Below, one piece after another: positions 1-10,316 of a stretch of 64,000 nt of DNA. Origin of the DNA: Aquitalea pelogenes (GTDB taxonomy: Bacteria > Pseudomonadota > Gammaproteobacteria > Burkholderiales > Chromobacteriaceae); the NCBI RefSeq assembly GCF_001515305.1, contig NZ_LNQV01000013.1, positions 1-64,000 of the forward strand, in the 5' to 3' direction. Position numbers and translations under genes: made by a program. Below the pieces are notes generated by a model. That model searched no databases, had not been told where the DNA came from, and saw nothing but the letters and a program-made list of their open reading frames with translations. Every line of letters begins with the position of its first letter. The stretch's first letter is position 1.

Positions 1-190
1 CGCGAGGCCGGCATCGGTGGGTACCACGCCGCTGGAGGTGCGCTGCAACAGCCGGGTGGCCAGTTCACCCGTCCAGTCGGCTGATCTGCTGGCTCAGTGC
101 CGAGGTACCCACCCCCAGTTCCAGCGCGGCGCGCCCCATGCTGCCCTGCGCCACCACGCTGACAAAATAGCGTAATTGCCTTAACTCCAT
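1..190 (-). CDS. LysR-family regulator, N-terminal fragment with a frame break
   Basis: The gene begins at the ATG read from 190 down, 7 bases after an AGGA ribosome site, and runs off the left edge. The first 41 residues are a LysR winged helix-turn-helix (MELRQLRYFVSVVAQGS, then SALSQQISRLDG). The frame then hits TGA at 67-65. The next frame continues the family pattern at once (GELATRLLQRTS, then GVVPTDAGLA), so one extra base near 66-75 breaks the frame. Only the DNA-binding domain is visible, so the regulated genes are unknown. Whether the break is real decay or a sequence error cannot be told from here. Confidence 0.7.
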
Positions 191-261
191 TGCTTGTCCT
201 CTTGCTGCAGTTCCGCTTGATCGTGCAAGGCGCAGTCTACTGCCGAATCGGCCGAAGAAAT

Positions 262-285
262 AAAAAAAGCCTCCTGATGGAGGCT
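262..285 (-). terminator. Intrinsic terminator after the citrate-type transporter
   Basis: Read on the minus strand, AGCCTCC and GGAGGCT form a 7-bp stem around a 4-base loop, followed by seven T. It sits about 50 bases beyond the transporter stop codon and ends that two-gene unit. Confidence 0.8.
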
Positions 286-333
286 GAACATGTGCTGACT
301 GGAAAGAAAAAGCACACGGAGAGAGGCTAAGGC

Positions 334-1632
334 TCAGGCGGTGGCAGCCTTGCCGACAAAGCGGCTGCGGATGTCCTTGCGGTACAGCATCAGGGTGGCG
401 GCCAGGCCGCAGGCTGCGGCCATCATCATCCAGTAGCCGGGCGCAGCCTTGTCGCCGCTGGCGTCAATCAGCGCGGTGGATACCAGCGGGGTGAAGCCGC
501 CAAAAATTGCCGTGGCCAGGCTGTAGGCCAGCGAAAAGCCCACGGTACGCACGTGACTGGGCATCAGCTCGGTCAGCGCCACCACGGTGGCACCGTTATA
601 GCTGGCATACAGGAAGGACAACCACAGCTCCACCACCAGCATGTGGCCAAAGCTGGGAGAGGCCACCATCCAGGCCAGCGCCGGGTAGGCGGTGAGCATG
701 GCCAGCAGGCTGAAACCCAGCATCAGCGGCCAGCGGCCAATGCGGTCGGACAGCGCGCCCATGATGGGCAGCCAGATGAAGTTGGACAGGCCGACAAAGA
801 AGGTCACCAGCAGGCTGTCGTTTTCACTGAGCTTGAGTACGCTCTTGCCAAAAGTCGGGGTGTAGACGGTGATCAGGTAAAAGCTCACCGTGGTCATCAC
901 CACCAGCAGCATGCCACCGGTGACCAGCTGCCAGTTTTGCGCAATGGAGCGCAGGACTTCGGCAAAGCTGGGGTGATGCTTGTGTGCCAGGAAGGCATCG
1001 GTTTCCTGCAGCGAACGACGGATGGCAAAAATGAAGGGGATGATCATGCAACCGATGAAGAACGGAATGCGCCATGCCCATTGGTCGATCTGGTGATTGT
1101 TGAAGGCCTGATGCAGCAGATAGCCCAGCACGGCGGCAAACATGATGGCCACTTGCTGGCTGGCCGACTGCCAGCTGACAAAGAAGCCCTTGCGGCCCGG
1201 TGTGGCCATTTCCGCCAGATAAACCGACACGCCGCCCAGTTCCACCCCGGCAGAGAAGCCTTGCAACAGGCGGCCCAGCAGTACCAGTACGGGTGCGGCA
1301 AGGCCGATACTGGCATAGCCTGGCACAAAGGCGATCAGGGCCGTGCCGCAGGCCATGATGGCCAGGGTGACAATCAGCCCCTTGCGGCGACCGATGCGGT
1401 CGATATAGCTGCCCAGCACGATGGCACCGATGGGACGCGCTAGAAAACCGGCACCAAAAGTGGCAAAGGCCAGAATCAGCGAAGCATACAGGTTGCCGCT
1501 GGGGAAAAAGGTTTTGGCAATATAGGTGGCGTAAAAGCCGTACAGGAAAAAGTCGAACATTTCCAGGAAGTTACCGCTGGTAACACGTAACACCATGGAA
1601 AGGTTTGACTGGCGTGGGCTGGCAGTGGTCAT
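334..1632 (-). CDS. citA: MFS citrate/tricarballylate:H+ symporter (CitA/TcuC type)
   Basis: This 432-residue inner-membrane transporter of the metabolite:H+ symporter family imports citrate or a related tricarboxylate with protons. The N-terminus ([20 protein letters not shown]) and the loop motif DRIGRRKG at residues 78-85 match the enterobacterial CitA/TcuC group closely, as does [18 protein letters not shown] further on. Twelve hydrophobic segments can be traced. It lies 13 bases downstream of a periplasmic binding-protein gene on the same strand, with a divergent LysR gene beyond, which suggests a small substrate-induced operon. Whether citrate or tricarballylate is preferred cannot be decided from sequence; no tcuA or tcuB gene is adjacent. 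Confidence 0.88.
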   Translation of the reverse strand: MTTASPRQSNLSMVLRVTSGNFLEMFDFFLYGFYATYIAKTFFPSGNLYASLILAFATFGAGFLARPIGAIVLGSYIDRIGRRKGLIVTLAIMACGTALIAFVPGYASIGLAAPVLVLLGRLLQGFSAGVELGGVSVYLAEMATPGRKGFFVSWQSASQQVAIMFAAVLGYLLHQAFNNHQIDQWAWRIPFFIGCMIIPFIFAIRRSLQETDAFLAHKHHPSFAEVLRSIAQNWQLVTGGMLLVVMTTVSFYLITVYTPTFGKSVLKLSENDSLLVTFFVGLSNFIWLPIMGALSDRIGRWPLMLGFSLLAMLTAYPALAWMVASPSFGHMLVVELWLSFLYASYNGATVVALTELMPSHVRTVGFSLAYSLATAIFGGFTPLVSTALIDASGDKAAPGYWMMMAAACGLAATLMLYRKDIRSRFVGKAATA

Positions 1633-1645
1633 GTCGTCGTCCTTG

Positions 1646-2434
1646 TCATTGAGCGGAGGTGCTGACCGGTGTCATCCCGGTCTGGCGAATGCTTGCCGCA
1701 ACCTGCGGCGAAGCAAGAAAGCGCAGCAACTGGCGTGCCGCTGCAGGGTGTCCGCTGTCACGGCTGATGCCAGCGGAAAAGGTGGTGACTTGCTGTGCCT
1801 GTTCCGGCAGCAGGCCGACAATGTCGATGCCGGCAATCGGGATCAGCTCGCTCAGTTGCTGGAAGCCAAGTTCGGCTTCACCGCGTGCCACCACCTTGCC
1901 CACCGGTTCGGCCGGAATCATGCGGCTGCGGTCCTTGATCTGCTCGGCCACACCCAGGCGGGAAAACAGTACGGTAGACAAAAACACGCCGCTGGCGCTG
2001 TCGGAGTAAGCAATGGAATGGCTGTTGAGCAGGGTCTGTTTCAAAGCGGCCAGGGTGCTGATATCCGGCTGCGGGCTGCCGTGTTTTACCGCCAGCGCAA
2101 TGCGCGATGCAGCCAGCGGGGTATTGCTGTCCGCTACCACGCGGCCCTGGGCTTGCAACTGGTCCAGTGCGCTGCCCACCATCACCAGCACGTCGATTTT
2201 TTCACCGCGCGCCAGGCGCTGCGGAATGGCCTGCGGGGTGTCGCCCATGGACGGGCCCCATTCCAGTTTCAGCTGATGGCCGGTTTCCTGTTCGAATCGG
2301 GGGGCCAGCAGCTTCAATGCCGCGGCAAAACCGCCGGAACTGACCACGGTCAGTTGATCTGCCATTGCCTGGGTGCAGGCAAACGCCAGCAGCAGCGCGG
2401 CCAGGCCGCAGCCTGGCTTCCATTTCATTGCCAT
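1646..2434 (-). CDS. Periplasmic substrate-binding protein, ModA-like (PBP type 2)
   Basis: A 262-residue exported protein with a signal peptide over residues 1-24 (hydrophobic LAALLLAFA, cleavage after QAMA). The mature part has the type 2 periplasmic-binding fold seen in ModA-like proteins: the opening strand [18 protein letters not shown], the segment [10 protein letters not shown] and the hinge strand [10 protein letters not shown] chose the ATG at 2434 because AAGAGGAG lies just upstream and the signal peptide starts there. A longer reading frame to 2851 would run through the divergent LysR gene. No ABC permease or ATPase gene is beside it; its partner is the CitA-like symporter, so it may bind the same organic acid rather than molybdate. 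That role is inference. Confidence 0.75.
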   Translation of the reverse strand: MAMKWKPGCGLAALLLAFACTQAMADQLTVVSSGGFAAALKLLAPRFEQETGHQLKLEWGPSMGDTPQAIPQRLARGEKIDVLVMVGSALDQLQAQGRVVADSNTPLAASRIALAVKHGSPQPDISTLAALKQTLLNSHSIAYSDSASGVFLSTVLFSRLGVAEQIKDRSRMIPAEPVGKVVARGEAELGFQQLSELIPIAGIDIVGLLPEQAQQVTTFSAGISRDSGHPAAARQLLRFLASPQVAASIRQTGMTPVSTSAQ

Positions 2435-2524
2435 GAAGATCTCCTCTTGTTGTGTATGTGTTGTGCTGAAATAATGCACAAGATGCAATAAATGTTTAAT
2501 TGCTTTTATTTCATGGATTAATCG

Positions 2525-3448
2525 ATGGCGCGCATCAATCTGGAACTCAATGAATTGCAGGCATTTCTGGCGGTGGCGGAGAAGTCCAGTTTCAAAGCCG
2601 CAGCCGAGGCCTTGTACCTGTCGCAACCGGCCTTGAGCCGACGCATCGAAAAACTGGAGCAGTCCTTGCAGGTACGCCTGCTGGAGCGCACCACGCGCAG
2701 CGTGCGGCTGACCGAGGAGGGCGCGCATTTCCTGTTGCATGCGCAGAATGTGGTGGACGAACTGGAACAGGCCATGAGCGGCTTGAGCGAGCGGGCCGAG
2801 CGCCGCAGCGGAGTGGTGTCGATTGCCAGCATTCCGTCGGTGGCGCAGCACCTGTTACCCGCCGCGCTGGCCGGGCTTGCCGCCAGCTACCCCGCGCTGT
2901 GCCTGCGGGTGTTTGATGAAGGCGCACAAGAGGTACTGGAGCAGGTATTGGCAGGGCATGCCGACTTCGGCATCAATTTTATTGGTGCCGAAGACCCCAA
3001 TATCGACTTTGAGCCTTTGCTGACCGAGCGCTATCTGGCCGTGGTGCGGCACGACCACCCGCTGGCAGCGCAGCGCCGCCTGCGCTGGGAAGACCTGGTG
3101 GGCGAGCGCCTGATTGGCGTGTCACAGCGCAGCGGCAACCGCCTGTTGCTGGACCATCATCTGGCCAGCCTGCCGCAGCGGCCGCGCATCCACTATGAAG
3201 CCAGCCATCTGCAAGGGGCGTATGGCATGGCCGAGGCCGGTCTGGGTGTGCTGGTGGTGCCGGAATTGTCGCTGACTCCGGCCTACCGCCATCAGCTGAC
3301 GGGTATTGCACTGACCGACCCGCAGATATCGCGCACGCTGGGTTTGATCACGCGCAGCGGCTACCAGCCTGGTGCTGCGGCAGAGTGCTTGCGCAGCTTG
3401 TTGCGCGCACAGTTTGCCCAGTATCGCGACCGGCAGGCGGGGGATTGA
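2525..3448 (+). CDS. LysR-family transcriptional regulator (likely of the citA operon)
   Basis: A 307-residue LysR protein. The winged helix-turn-helix occupies residues 1-65 (ELQAFLAVAEKSSFKAAAEA, SQPALSRRIEKLEQSL), and the remainder is the inducer-binding domain. It is transcribed divergently from the binding-protein/CitA pair, with 90 bases between start codons. This is the classic arrangement for a LysR activator of the neighbouring transport genes, similar to tcuR beside tcuABC. The inducer is presumably a tricarboxylate, by context only. Confidence 0.85.
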   Translation: MARINLELNELQAFLAVAEKSSFKAAAEALYLSQPALSRRIEKLEQSLQVRLLERTTRSVRLTEEGAHFLLHAQNVVDELEQAMSGLSERAERRSGVVSIASIPSVAQHLLPAALAGLAASYPALCLRVFDEGAQEVLEQVLAGHADFGINFIGAEDPNIDFEPLLTERYLAVVRHDHPLAAQRRLRWEDLVGERLIGVSQRSGNRLLLDHHLASLPQRPRIHYEASHLQGAYGMAEAGLGVLVVPELSLTPAYRHQLTGIALTDPQISRTLGLITRSGYQPGAAAECLRSLLRAQFAQYRDRQAGD

Positions 3449-3449
3449 A

Positions 3450-4240
3450 TCAGGCGGGCAGGTGGGGCGGTACGTGCTGCATGCAGTGCTCGAACAAGGG
3501 CCGCGCCAGCAGGTAGCCCTGCATCAGGCTGATGCCCAGGTCTTGCAGGCAGCGGTATTCGTCTTCGGTTTCCACCCCTTCGGCAATCAGGCGGATGTCC
3601 AGTTCGCGGCAGATGTCGGCCACGCTGCGGATGATCACCTGACTGGGTCGCCGCTGCTGGACATCGCGCACCAGTGCCATGTCCAGCTTGATGATGTCGG
3701 GCTGGAAATCAGCCAGCAGGTTCAAGCCCGCATAACCGGCACCAAAGTCATCAATCGCGGTGAGAAAGCCGATGCGCTGGTATTCACGGAAGACCTCGGC
3801 CAGCCATTTGCCGTCTGCAATCTGTTCGCCTTCCACTGTTTCAAACACGATGTTCTCGACGGGAAAACCAAACTCGCGCGCCGCCTGCAAGGTGTGCTGA
3901 TGCACACTTCCGGGCGGTAGATGGCATTGGGCAGGAAGTTGATCGACAAGCGGCTTTGCATGCCCAGCCGGGCTGCGGTGCGGATGGCCTTCACCCGGCA
4001 GGCCTGGTCAAAGCGGTAGCGGTTGGCATCGGTCACTTGTTGCAGCACGGTGAGCGCCCCTTCGCCAGCCGGGCCGCGAATCAGCGCCTCATGGGCGAAA
4101 ATCTGGCGGCTGGCGATGTCGATGATGGGCTGAAACGCATAGCTGAAGGCAAAGTCCAGTTCCTGACCATCCTTGCAGATACGACATGTCGGTGCGGTTT
4201 CCAGATGCAGTGCGTGTTTTCCCGCTGCGTTGCGCTCCAT
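3450..4240 (-). CDS. EAL-domain cyclic-di-GMP phosphodiesterase (frame interrupted)
   Basis: A short, about 263-residue, EAL protein with no obvious sensor domain. The N-terminal half carries the signature as HEALIRG, and the second half holds AIDDFGAGYAGLNLL, DIIKLDMALV and LIAEGVETEDEYRCL, where active EAL enzymes keep metal-binding and catalytic residues. The family hydrolyses c-di-GMP to pGpG. The two halves are in different frames: the break lies near 3905-3912, just after NFLPNAIYRPE, and one added base joins them. The start at 4240 follows a GAGG sequence. The gene ends tail-to-tail with the LysR gene, 1 base apart. Confidence 0.8.
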
Positions 4241-4313
4241 GGTGTGGCTTGCCTCGTGTGCTGTTGTGTTGTTCTTGCTCCATGCTAGCCGAATGGTCAG
4301 TTGTCTGCAGTAC

Positions 4314-5305
4314 TCAATGTGAATCGGGCTTGCCCAAGGCAGCCGGAGTGCTGGCACGTAGCAGCCGGTCACGCACATGCAGCCAGGCTGCGTCTTGTGG
4401 CGGCATTTCTATCACGATATGCGCGGCACCGCTGGCCTCCGCCTGATGCAGGACGCTGTAAATCTGGCTGGCGTAGTCTGCCGGGCTGTCTGGCAGGGCG
4501 TAGTGCTGCCAGGGCTGGCTGGGGGGCAGCGCGGCATTGTCCAGGCTGATCAGCGCAAAGCGGCCTTGCCACAGGGCTGGGTCCAACTGCTGGCGCTCGC
4601 CGGCTTCAAAGCGGAAGCAGGGCAGGCGCGGTGCATAGTGCGAGGCCAGTGCACCGGGTACACGTGGCGCACTGGCACTGTGCTGGCCGGACAGCGGCAG
4701 GATGTCCGCCAGTTGCGCGGCGCTGATGCTGCCCGGACGCAATATGCGCGGGGCCGGGCCGGACAGGTCGACAATGGTGGATTCCACGCCCACCCGGCAG
4801 GCTCCGCCATCCAGTACAGCGGCAATGCGTCCTTCCAGCTGGTGCGCCACATGCGCGGCCGAGGTGGGGCTGATATGGCCGAACGGGTTGGCCGACGTGC
4901 CACCACCGCGTGGCCCAGCTTGTCCAGCACCGCCTGGAACAGCGGGTGCGCGGGCCAGCGTACTGCCACCGTATCCTGACCACCGGTAATCAGGCGCGAC
5001 ACGCTGGGCGCGGCAGGCAGCACCATGGTAAGCGGGCCGGGCCAGAAGGCGGCCGCCAGCTGCAGTGCCTGTGGCGGGATGGGATCGGCCCAGCGCGACA
5101 GCTGGCTGATGTCTGGAATGTGCACGATCAGCGGATGATCCGCCGGGCGGCCCTTGGCGGCAAATACCCTGGCCACGGCGGCCGGGTCTTCGGCATTGGC
5201 GGCCAGTCCGTACACGGTTTCGGTGGGCAGGGCCACCAGCTGGCCGTCTTGCAGCAAGTTGGCAGCGCGGCTGATGTCGTCGCGATGCGGGGTCAGGATT
5301 TCCAT
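4314..5305 (-). CDS. sua5: Sua5/YciO/YrdC-type threonylcarbamoyl-AMP synthase (frame interrupted)
   Basis: This enzyme makes L-threonylcarbamoyl-AMP from threonine, bicarbonate and ATP, the first step of t6A37 tRNA modification. The N-terminal half has the family pattern GQLVALPTETVYGLAANA and AAKGRPADHPLIVH. The second half has GTSANPFGHISPT, GVESTIVDLSGPAPRILRPG and the extra C-terminal Sua5 domain, so the restored product (about 330 residues) is the long Sua5 form. The break lies near 4911-4915 in a G-rich stretch and is mended by one base. The start at 5305 overlaps the dabA stop by 13 bases, so the two are probably translationally coupled. Confidence 0.83.
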
Positions 5306-7710
5306 ATCGTGTTTCCAGTGTCTGTGGCGGCATCTTGCGGCAGCGTGAATGGCTGCCAGTTGCCGTGTTGCCAATATTCCATGCCCTTGTCGGCAAAGCG
5401 GTACAGGTGCAGCCAGCCATTGGCCACCAGCGTGGCCACTTCCGGCTGCTGCTCCAGTGCCATTGCAATCAGCGTTGCCGGTGCGTCGATGCAGGCGGCA
5501 AGGCGCAGCGGTGCGTGCCGCCATTGCTGGCCATCGTGTACCGACTGCCAGGACAGGCCGATGCGCAAGTCACCGCTATTACCTTCGAATACGCCGATGC
5601 GACCGCCCACCACGTTGTGCAGCAGCTTGTTGCCGCTGCCGTAGCGTTTGGGGTCCACCACCGCTGCGAAGTACTGCATGTTGATCCAGTGCGCCACCAC
5701 CAGCGGGCCGCCAAAGATGCCGGCCAGCTGTCTGGCCGCAGGGTCTTGCCGCCAGTCGTATTCCTGCAGGAAGGCGCGGCCTTGCAGGTCAAGCGTGCGG
5801 GTGCGGCTGCGCGGTGCTGCGATGAAAAAGGCGTTATTGGCCAGCCCCCATTCCGGGCGGGTTTCTGCCCAGTGATGGCCTTTTTGCCGCAACAGGGCCA
5901 GCAGGGCGTTGCTGTCGATGTCGGGGCGAATGCCATCCTGCCCTTTGCGCCGTTCCCGTGCGCGCTGACCCGCCTGTTCCAGCAAGCCTTGCAGGCTGGC
6001 GGCACGTTGTTGCAGTGCCGGGGACAGCTGGTCTAGCGGCAGTACTTCCAGTTCATCGCTATGGGTCAGGTGCAGCAGCGGCAGAAACACCGTGTCTTCC
6101 GGTATCACCATGCCTTGCGCCGCCAGCCCGGCGCGTACCTCCGGCCGCTGCAGCCAGTCACTCAGCAGCAGCACGTGCAAATGGCCGCCGTGGCCGCCGC
6201 AGGCACCGCATTGCAGGGCCGAGGCTTGCGGGTTGTTGCTGCTGTGACTGGCATGGCCAATCAGCAACACGGTGCGTGGAAACGACTGGCCCAGCCCCAT
6301 GGCAGGCAGCAGGGTTTGCAGGATGGTGATGATGGCGTCGCTGCCCAGCTGACGACCGGCCGATACCATGGCCTGTTCCTTGTCGTTGAGCCAGGGGTCC
6401 AGCTCGGCCAGCGTGGCGCGGCGTTTGCCGGGGAAGGCCTTGCGCAGCAACTTGCCCACCTTGCCCAGCCCGGCGCTTTCCACCAGGGTGAAACTGGACA
6501 AGGGGGCGCGTTCAAACTGGCCCCATTCCTGCAGGCCCTTGTCCAGCCGCGGCATCACCGCTTCCCAGCTGGGGGCCAGCAGGCCGGGCAGGCGTGGCTG
6601 GCTGTGGTCCTCTCCGGCAAAGCGGATGGCCAGCGGCAGGCCGAAGAAACCGGCAAATCCGGCGGTACGGATGCCGGGTGCCGTTTGTTCCAGTGCCCGG
6701 CGCATCGGTTCGGAGCGCACGTCGATGCAGAACACGGCGTGAATGTCGGTACTTGCGCTATCCGGCAGGGCCGGAGCCTGGGCCAGTTGCGCGAGCAAGC
6801 CGGCATGGGTGGCCAGTTCTGCCGCACGTTGCCAGATCAGGCCACGTGCTGGTGCTGCTGCAACTGCCTGGCCATGCCAGGCCTGTTGCCAGTGCTGCCA
6901 GTGGCTGTCGGCATCGCGCTTGCAATCATCCAGCAGCCATTCCCAGCCCAGCTGCATGGCCAGCAGCTGTTGCAGCAGGCTGCTGTTGCCGCCGGACAGC
7001 TCGGCCTGCCAGCCCTGGTAACGGCACCAGGCGGCCCAGCCGCTATTGCGTTGCAGTAGCACATAAAACCAGTCGGCCAGCCAGTCGGGCCGGGCCTGCA
7101 AGCGTGTTACCGCCTGGTCAAGCAGGCTGTGGTGATCTTCCGGCAGTGTGGCGATGGCCTGTTGCATTGCCTGACGCAGAGCCGGGTCCGGGCTGGGCAC
7201 GGGCTGGATGCGCATTTCCGCCAGCCAGTTCTGGTAAAGCTGGCCGTGACGGTCCGGCTGCCATTCGGCCTGGTCGTGGTCGAACCATGCGGCACAGCAC
7301 TGGCTGATCTGCTGGGTAATCACCTGTTGCCAGCTTTGCAAACCGGCATGTCCTGCCGGGTCCTGGCGCCAGTTGCTCTGCAATAAACGGGCAGGCTGGC
7401 GGGTGGCTTCGGTGGCGGGCTGTGACAGCCAGTCGCTGGCAGCGCAGTGCAGGCCTGCTTCATGCAGTGCCGCTTGCAGGTGGGGCAGGCGGATGCTGCC
7501 GTCGCGGAAAGCCTGTTGATAGTCAGATTCGTCCAGATGCAGGCGGCTGTCCGCCAGTCGCTGCAAGCCGTCGTGGGCGCTGGCAAAGTGCTGCTGGCGC
7601 AAGCCCCAGTAAGGTGAGCTGGCCAGCAGGCTGTCCAGCGGCCAGCTTGGGGCAATCCGGCCTGCTGCGTTTGCAATGGCGTGCTGCAAGGGGGAATCAG
7701 GCATGGTCAT
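5293..7710 (-). CDS. dabA: Inorganic-carbon transporter subunit DabA (UPF0753/DUF2309)
   Basis: DabA is the cytoplasmic, beta-carbonic-anhydrase-like subunit of the DAB pump, which hydrates CO2 to bicarbonate in one direction, driven by a cation gradient. This 805-residue protein keeps the zinc-site residues known in Halothiobacillus DabA2 (C351, D353, H524, C539): C328 and D330 in FCIDVRSE, H486 in LIGHASHS and C501 in LQCGACGG. The two paired spacings (2 and 15 residues) are the same. I chose the start at 7710 because AAGGAG lies 9 bases upstream; a second in-frame ATG follows at 7704. It overlaps dabB by 14 bases and sua5 by 13. Confidence 0.9.
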   Translation of the reverse strand: MTMPDSPLQHAIANAAGRIAPSWPLDSLLASSPYWGLRQQHFASAHDGLQRLADSRLHLDESDYQQAFRDGSIRLPHLQAALHEAGLHCAASDWLSQPATEATRQPARLLQSNWRQDPAGHAGLQSWQQVITQQISQCCAAWFDHDQAEWQPDRHGQLYQNWLAEMRIQPVPSPDPALRQAMQQAIATLPEDHHSLLDQAVTRLQARPDWLADWFYVLLQRNSGWAAWCRYQGWQAELSGGNSSLLQQLLAMQLGWEWLLDDCKRDADSHWQHWQQAWHGQAVAAAPARGLIWQRAAELATHAGLLAQLAQAPALPDSASTDIHAVFCIDVRSEPMRRALEQTAPGIRTAGFAGFFGLPLAIRFAGEDHSQPRLPGLLAPSWEAVMPRLDKGLQEWGQFERAPLSSFTLVESAGLGKVGKLLRKAFPGKRRATLAELDPWLNDKEQAMVSAGRQLGSDAIITILQTLLPAMGLGQSFPRTVLLIGHASHSSNNPQASALQCGACGGHGGHLHVLLLSDWLQRPEVRAGLAAQGMVIPEDTVFLPLLHLTHSDELEVLPLDQLSPALQQRAASLQGLLEQAGQRARERRKGQDGIRPDIDSNALLALLRQKGHHWAETRPEWGLANNAFFIAAPRSRTRTLDLQGRAFLQEYDWRQDPAARQLAGIFGGPLVVAHWINMQYFAAVVDPKRYGSGNKLLHNVVGGRIGVFEGNSGDLRIGLSWQSVHDGQQWRHAPLRLAACIDAPATLIAMALEQQPEVATLVANGWLHLYRFADKGMEYWQHGNWQPFTLPQDAATDTGNTIWKS

Positions 7711-9199
7711 GGGCGGTTGCTCCTTGCTGGCGTGGTTGGGAGAGGCGACCCAGGCGGTACAGCCGGGTGCGCATGCTGGTGCGTACCCACCATTCGTCCA
7801 GATACAGGCCGCCAAAGGCCAGCGCATACAGGCGGCGGGTCAGTGCGTGGTCCGGGTGGTGCTGCAGCCAGCCTTGCAGCAGGAACAGCGCCACAAACAA
7901 GGCCGCAACCAGCAGCTGGCAGCCAAGCGGCGCACTGGCCTGGTCGGCTTGCAGGGTGGCAAACAGGGTGTGCAGCAGCAGGTAGACCTGACACAGCAGC
8001 AAGGCCACTGCATAACCGCGCAGGCTGCGTTGGCACAGCGGGGCCAGCCCCAGGCCAATCACCACAATCAGCAGCAGGGGTGGTTGCAGGGCATGGCCCA
8101 GCGCCAGCTGCCAGACTTGCAGGCTGGCCAGCAGCAGCGCAATGCCGGCGATGCCGCTACCCGCATGCCACAGCTTGCCGTGCTGGCCGGGGGTGGCACT
8201 CTGGCGGATGGTGGCACGTACCTGGCTGCCAGAGCTGAGAAAAGCATGTGCCTTGTAAATGGAATGGGTGACCAGGTGCAGCAGCGCCAGCGAATACTGA
8301 CCCAGACCGCACTCCATCAGCATGAAACCCATTTGCGCGCAGGTGGACCACGCCAGCCGCAGCTTGATGCTGATGCGGGTTTGCATCACCCAGCAGGCAA
8401 GGCCTGCAGTCAGGCCACCCCACAACACCAGCAGCCAGCTGGCCAGCGGCACCACGCTCCACAGTGCAGACAGCTTGATCAGCACCATGCCGCCCAGATT
8501 CACCACCCCGGCATGCAGCAGGGCCGATACCGGCGTGGGCGCTTCCATCACCTGGGTCAGCCAGCCATGAAACGGCAGCTGGGCGGTTTTCAGTACCACG
8601 CAGCCCACCAGCAATACTGCGCCAAGCTGGCGTGCCAGTTCGGCATTGGGGGACGTCAGTGGCTGGGCTACTGAATCGAATGACATGGAACCCACCGCCC
8701 AGCTGATCAGCCCGGCGGCCAGCAGCAGGCACAGTTCGGCCAGCCGGCTGGCCACGGCTTCGCGCCGGGCGGCAATGCGGGCCTGTGGCCGCTGGGGGAA
8801 GAAGGTCAGCAGGCTTTGCAGTGCCGGGCTGGTCAGCAGCCAGCCAGCCAGCAGGGTCAGCCAGTCCTGGCTGGCCACCACCAGCGTGGCACCGCACAGC
8901 AGCCAGCCCACGGCGCGCAAAAACCGCGCCTGGCCGGTTTCGCCGCTCAGGTAGCGGGCGGAAAAACGCAAGATCACCCAGGCCAGCAGCTGGATCAGCA
9001 ACTGGAACAGCAAGGCAGCGTGCAGGCCTTGCCAGGCCATCAATATTGCTGCACACAGAGCGCCGCCCGCCGCGCTGGCCTGGGCCTGCCACCAGTGGTG
9101 CGGCAGCTTGCCGTGCATCAGGGCGGGCAGCAGCCACAGCACGGCAAGCAGGGTGTGAAAGGATGGCAACATGGCGTCAAACCACTGGTTATTGAACAC
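7697..9199 (-). CDS. dabB: Inorganic-carbon transporter subunit DabB (NuoL/MrpA-like membrane protein)
   Basis: A 500-residue polytopic membrane protein related to the proton-translocating subunits of complex I. The core retains the antiporter-type segment LPFHGWLTQVMEAPTPVSALLHAGVVN and the later HLVTHSIYKAHAFLSSGS. In DAB systems this subunit provides the ion path that powers DabA. It is directly followed by dabA with a 14-base overlap. The start is uncertain: a GTG at 9199 or the ATG at 9172; neither has a clear ribosome site. Confidence 0.87.
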   Translation of the reverse strand: MFNNQWFDAMLPSFHTLLAVLWLLPALMHGKLPHHWWQAQASAAGGALCAAILMAWQGLHAALLFQLLIQLLAWVILRFSARYLSGETGQARFLRAVGWLLCGATLVVASQDWLTLLAGWLLTSPALQSLLTFFPQRPQARIAARREAVASRLAELCLLLAAGLISWAVGSMSFDSVAQPLTSPNAELARQLGAVLLVGCVVLKTAQLPFHGWLTQVMEAPTPVSALLHAGVVNLGGMVLIKLSALWSVVPLASWLLVLWGGLTAGLACWVMQTRISIKLRLAWSTCAQMGFMLMECGLGQYSLALLHLVTHSIYKAHAFLSSGSQVRATIRQSATPGQHGKLWHAGSGIAGIALLLASLQVWQLALGHALQPPLLLIVVIGLGLAPLCQRSLRGYAVALLLCQVYLLLHTLFATLQADQASAPLGCQLLVAALFVALFLLQGWLQHHPDHALTRRLYALAFGGLYLDEWWVRTSMRTRLYRLGRLSQPRQQGATAHDHA

Positions 9200-9270
9200 A
9201 GCGGCACTATGCCTGCCAAAGCTTGTTCGGTAAAATACATTAATATGGACAAATCAATCTATTAAACAGA

Positions 9271-10161
9271 ATGATTAATCGCCTCAACTATCATCATCTG
9301 TATTACTTCTGGCGCGTGGCGGCGGAAGGGCACCTCACCCGTACTGCGGAACGGCTGCATATTTCCCAGTCGGCGCTGTCGGCGCAAATCCGCCAGCTGG
9401 AAGAGCAACTGGGCACGCCCTTGTTCCTGCGCGAAGGCAAGAAACTGCTGCTGACCGAAATGGGCGCATCGGTGCTGCGCTATGCCGAGGCCATTTTCGC
9501 GCTGGGCAACGAGCTGTTGGCCACCACCACCAGTCAGGATGCCGGGCAGGGCGGCCAGTTGCGTATTGGTAGCGTCTCCACCCTGTCACGCAATTTTCTG
9601 GAAAGCTTTCTGCATCCGGTACTGGGGCGGCAGTCGGTCAAGCTGAACCTGGAAGCGGGCGGGCTGGAAGAATTGCTCAGCCGGCTGGCCGCGTTTGAGC
9701 TGGATGTGGTGCTGAGCAACCGCCCGGTGATTGCCGACGACAAGCACCCCTGGCGCTGCCGCACGCTGGCACGGCAGGAGGTTTGCCTGATCGGCCCGCC
9801 GGGGCTGGTTGACGGGCCATTCAACCTGGCGCAGATCCTGCGGCAGCAATGGCTGGTGGTGCCCAGTGCCAAAAGTGAAATCCGCGTGCGCTTCGACCTG
9901 CTGTGCGAAAAACTGGGTATCGAACCACGCATCCGCGCCGAAGTGGACGATATGGCCACCTTGCGTCTGCTGGCACGCGATGCCGGTGCCGTGGCACTGA
10001 TTCCCGCGATTGTGGTGAAGGATGAACTGGGCAAGGGGATGCTGGAGAAATACGGCTCGGTTCAGGGGGTGGAAGAAACCTTCTACGCCATTACCGTGCG
10101 CCGCCGCTTTGAAGCACCGCACCTCAAGGAGCTGTTCCAGCTGTTTGCCATGCCGGCCTGA
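9271..10161 (+). CDS. LysR-family regulator, NhaR-like (divergent from dabBA)
   Basis: A 296-residue LysR protein starting MINRLNYHHLYYFWRVAAEG, with the helix-turn-helix at about residues 5-65 (TRTAERLHISQSALSAQIRQLEEQLG). The opening and the effector domain resemble the NhaR branch rather than CbbR. It is divergent from dabB, with about 70 AT-rich bases between them, so it is the best candidate to control the DAB pump, perhaps in response to CO2 or ion status. That link is from context alone. Confidence 0.85.
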   Translation: MINRLNYHHLYYFWRVAAEGHLTRTAERLHISQSALSAQIRQLEEQLGTPLFLREGKKLLLTEMGASVLRYAEAIFALGNELLATTTSQDAGQGGQLRIGSVSTLSRNFLESFLHPVLGRQSVKLNLEAGGLEELLSRLAAFELDVVLSNRPVIADDKHPWRCRTLARQEVCLIGPPGLVDGPFNLAQILRQQWLVVPSAKSEIRVRFDLLCEKLGIEPRIRAEVDDMATLRLLARDAGAVALIPAIVVKDELGKGMLEKYGSVQGVEETFYAITVRRRFEAPHLKELFQLFAMPA

Positions 10162-10316
10162 TGTCTGACACTTGCAGCCAGTCATGGCGGTGTAATTTCC
10201 GGTAAATGATGTTATCGCCTGCCGGCATTGCCATTACATTGGCAACACTTCCGGCAGGCTGTTGCAAGGCAATGGCCTGTCGGCTTGTTGTCGAATCTGC
10301 CGCTGCCCTTGCCATC

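Noticed and set aside
2435-2851. N-terminal extension of the periplasmic binding protein
   Set aside because: It overlaps the divergent LysR gene; the signal peptide and AAGAGGAG place the start at 2434.
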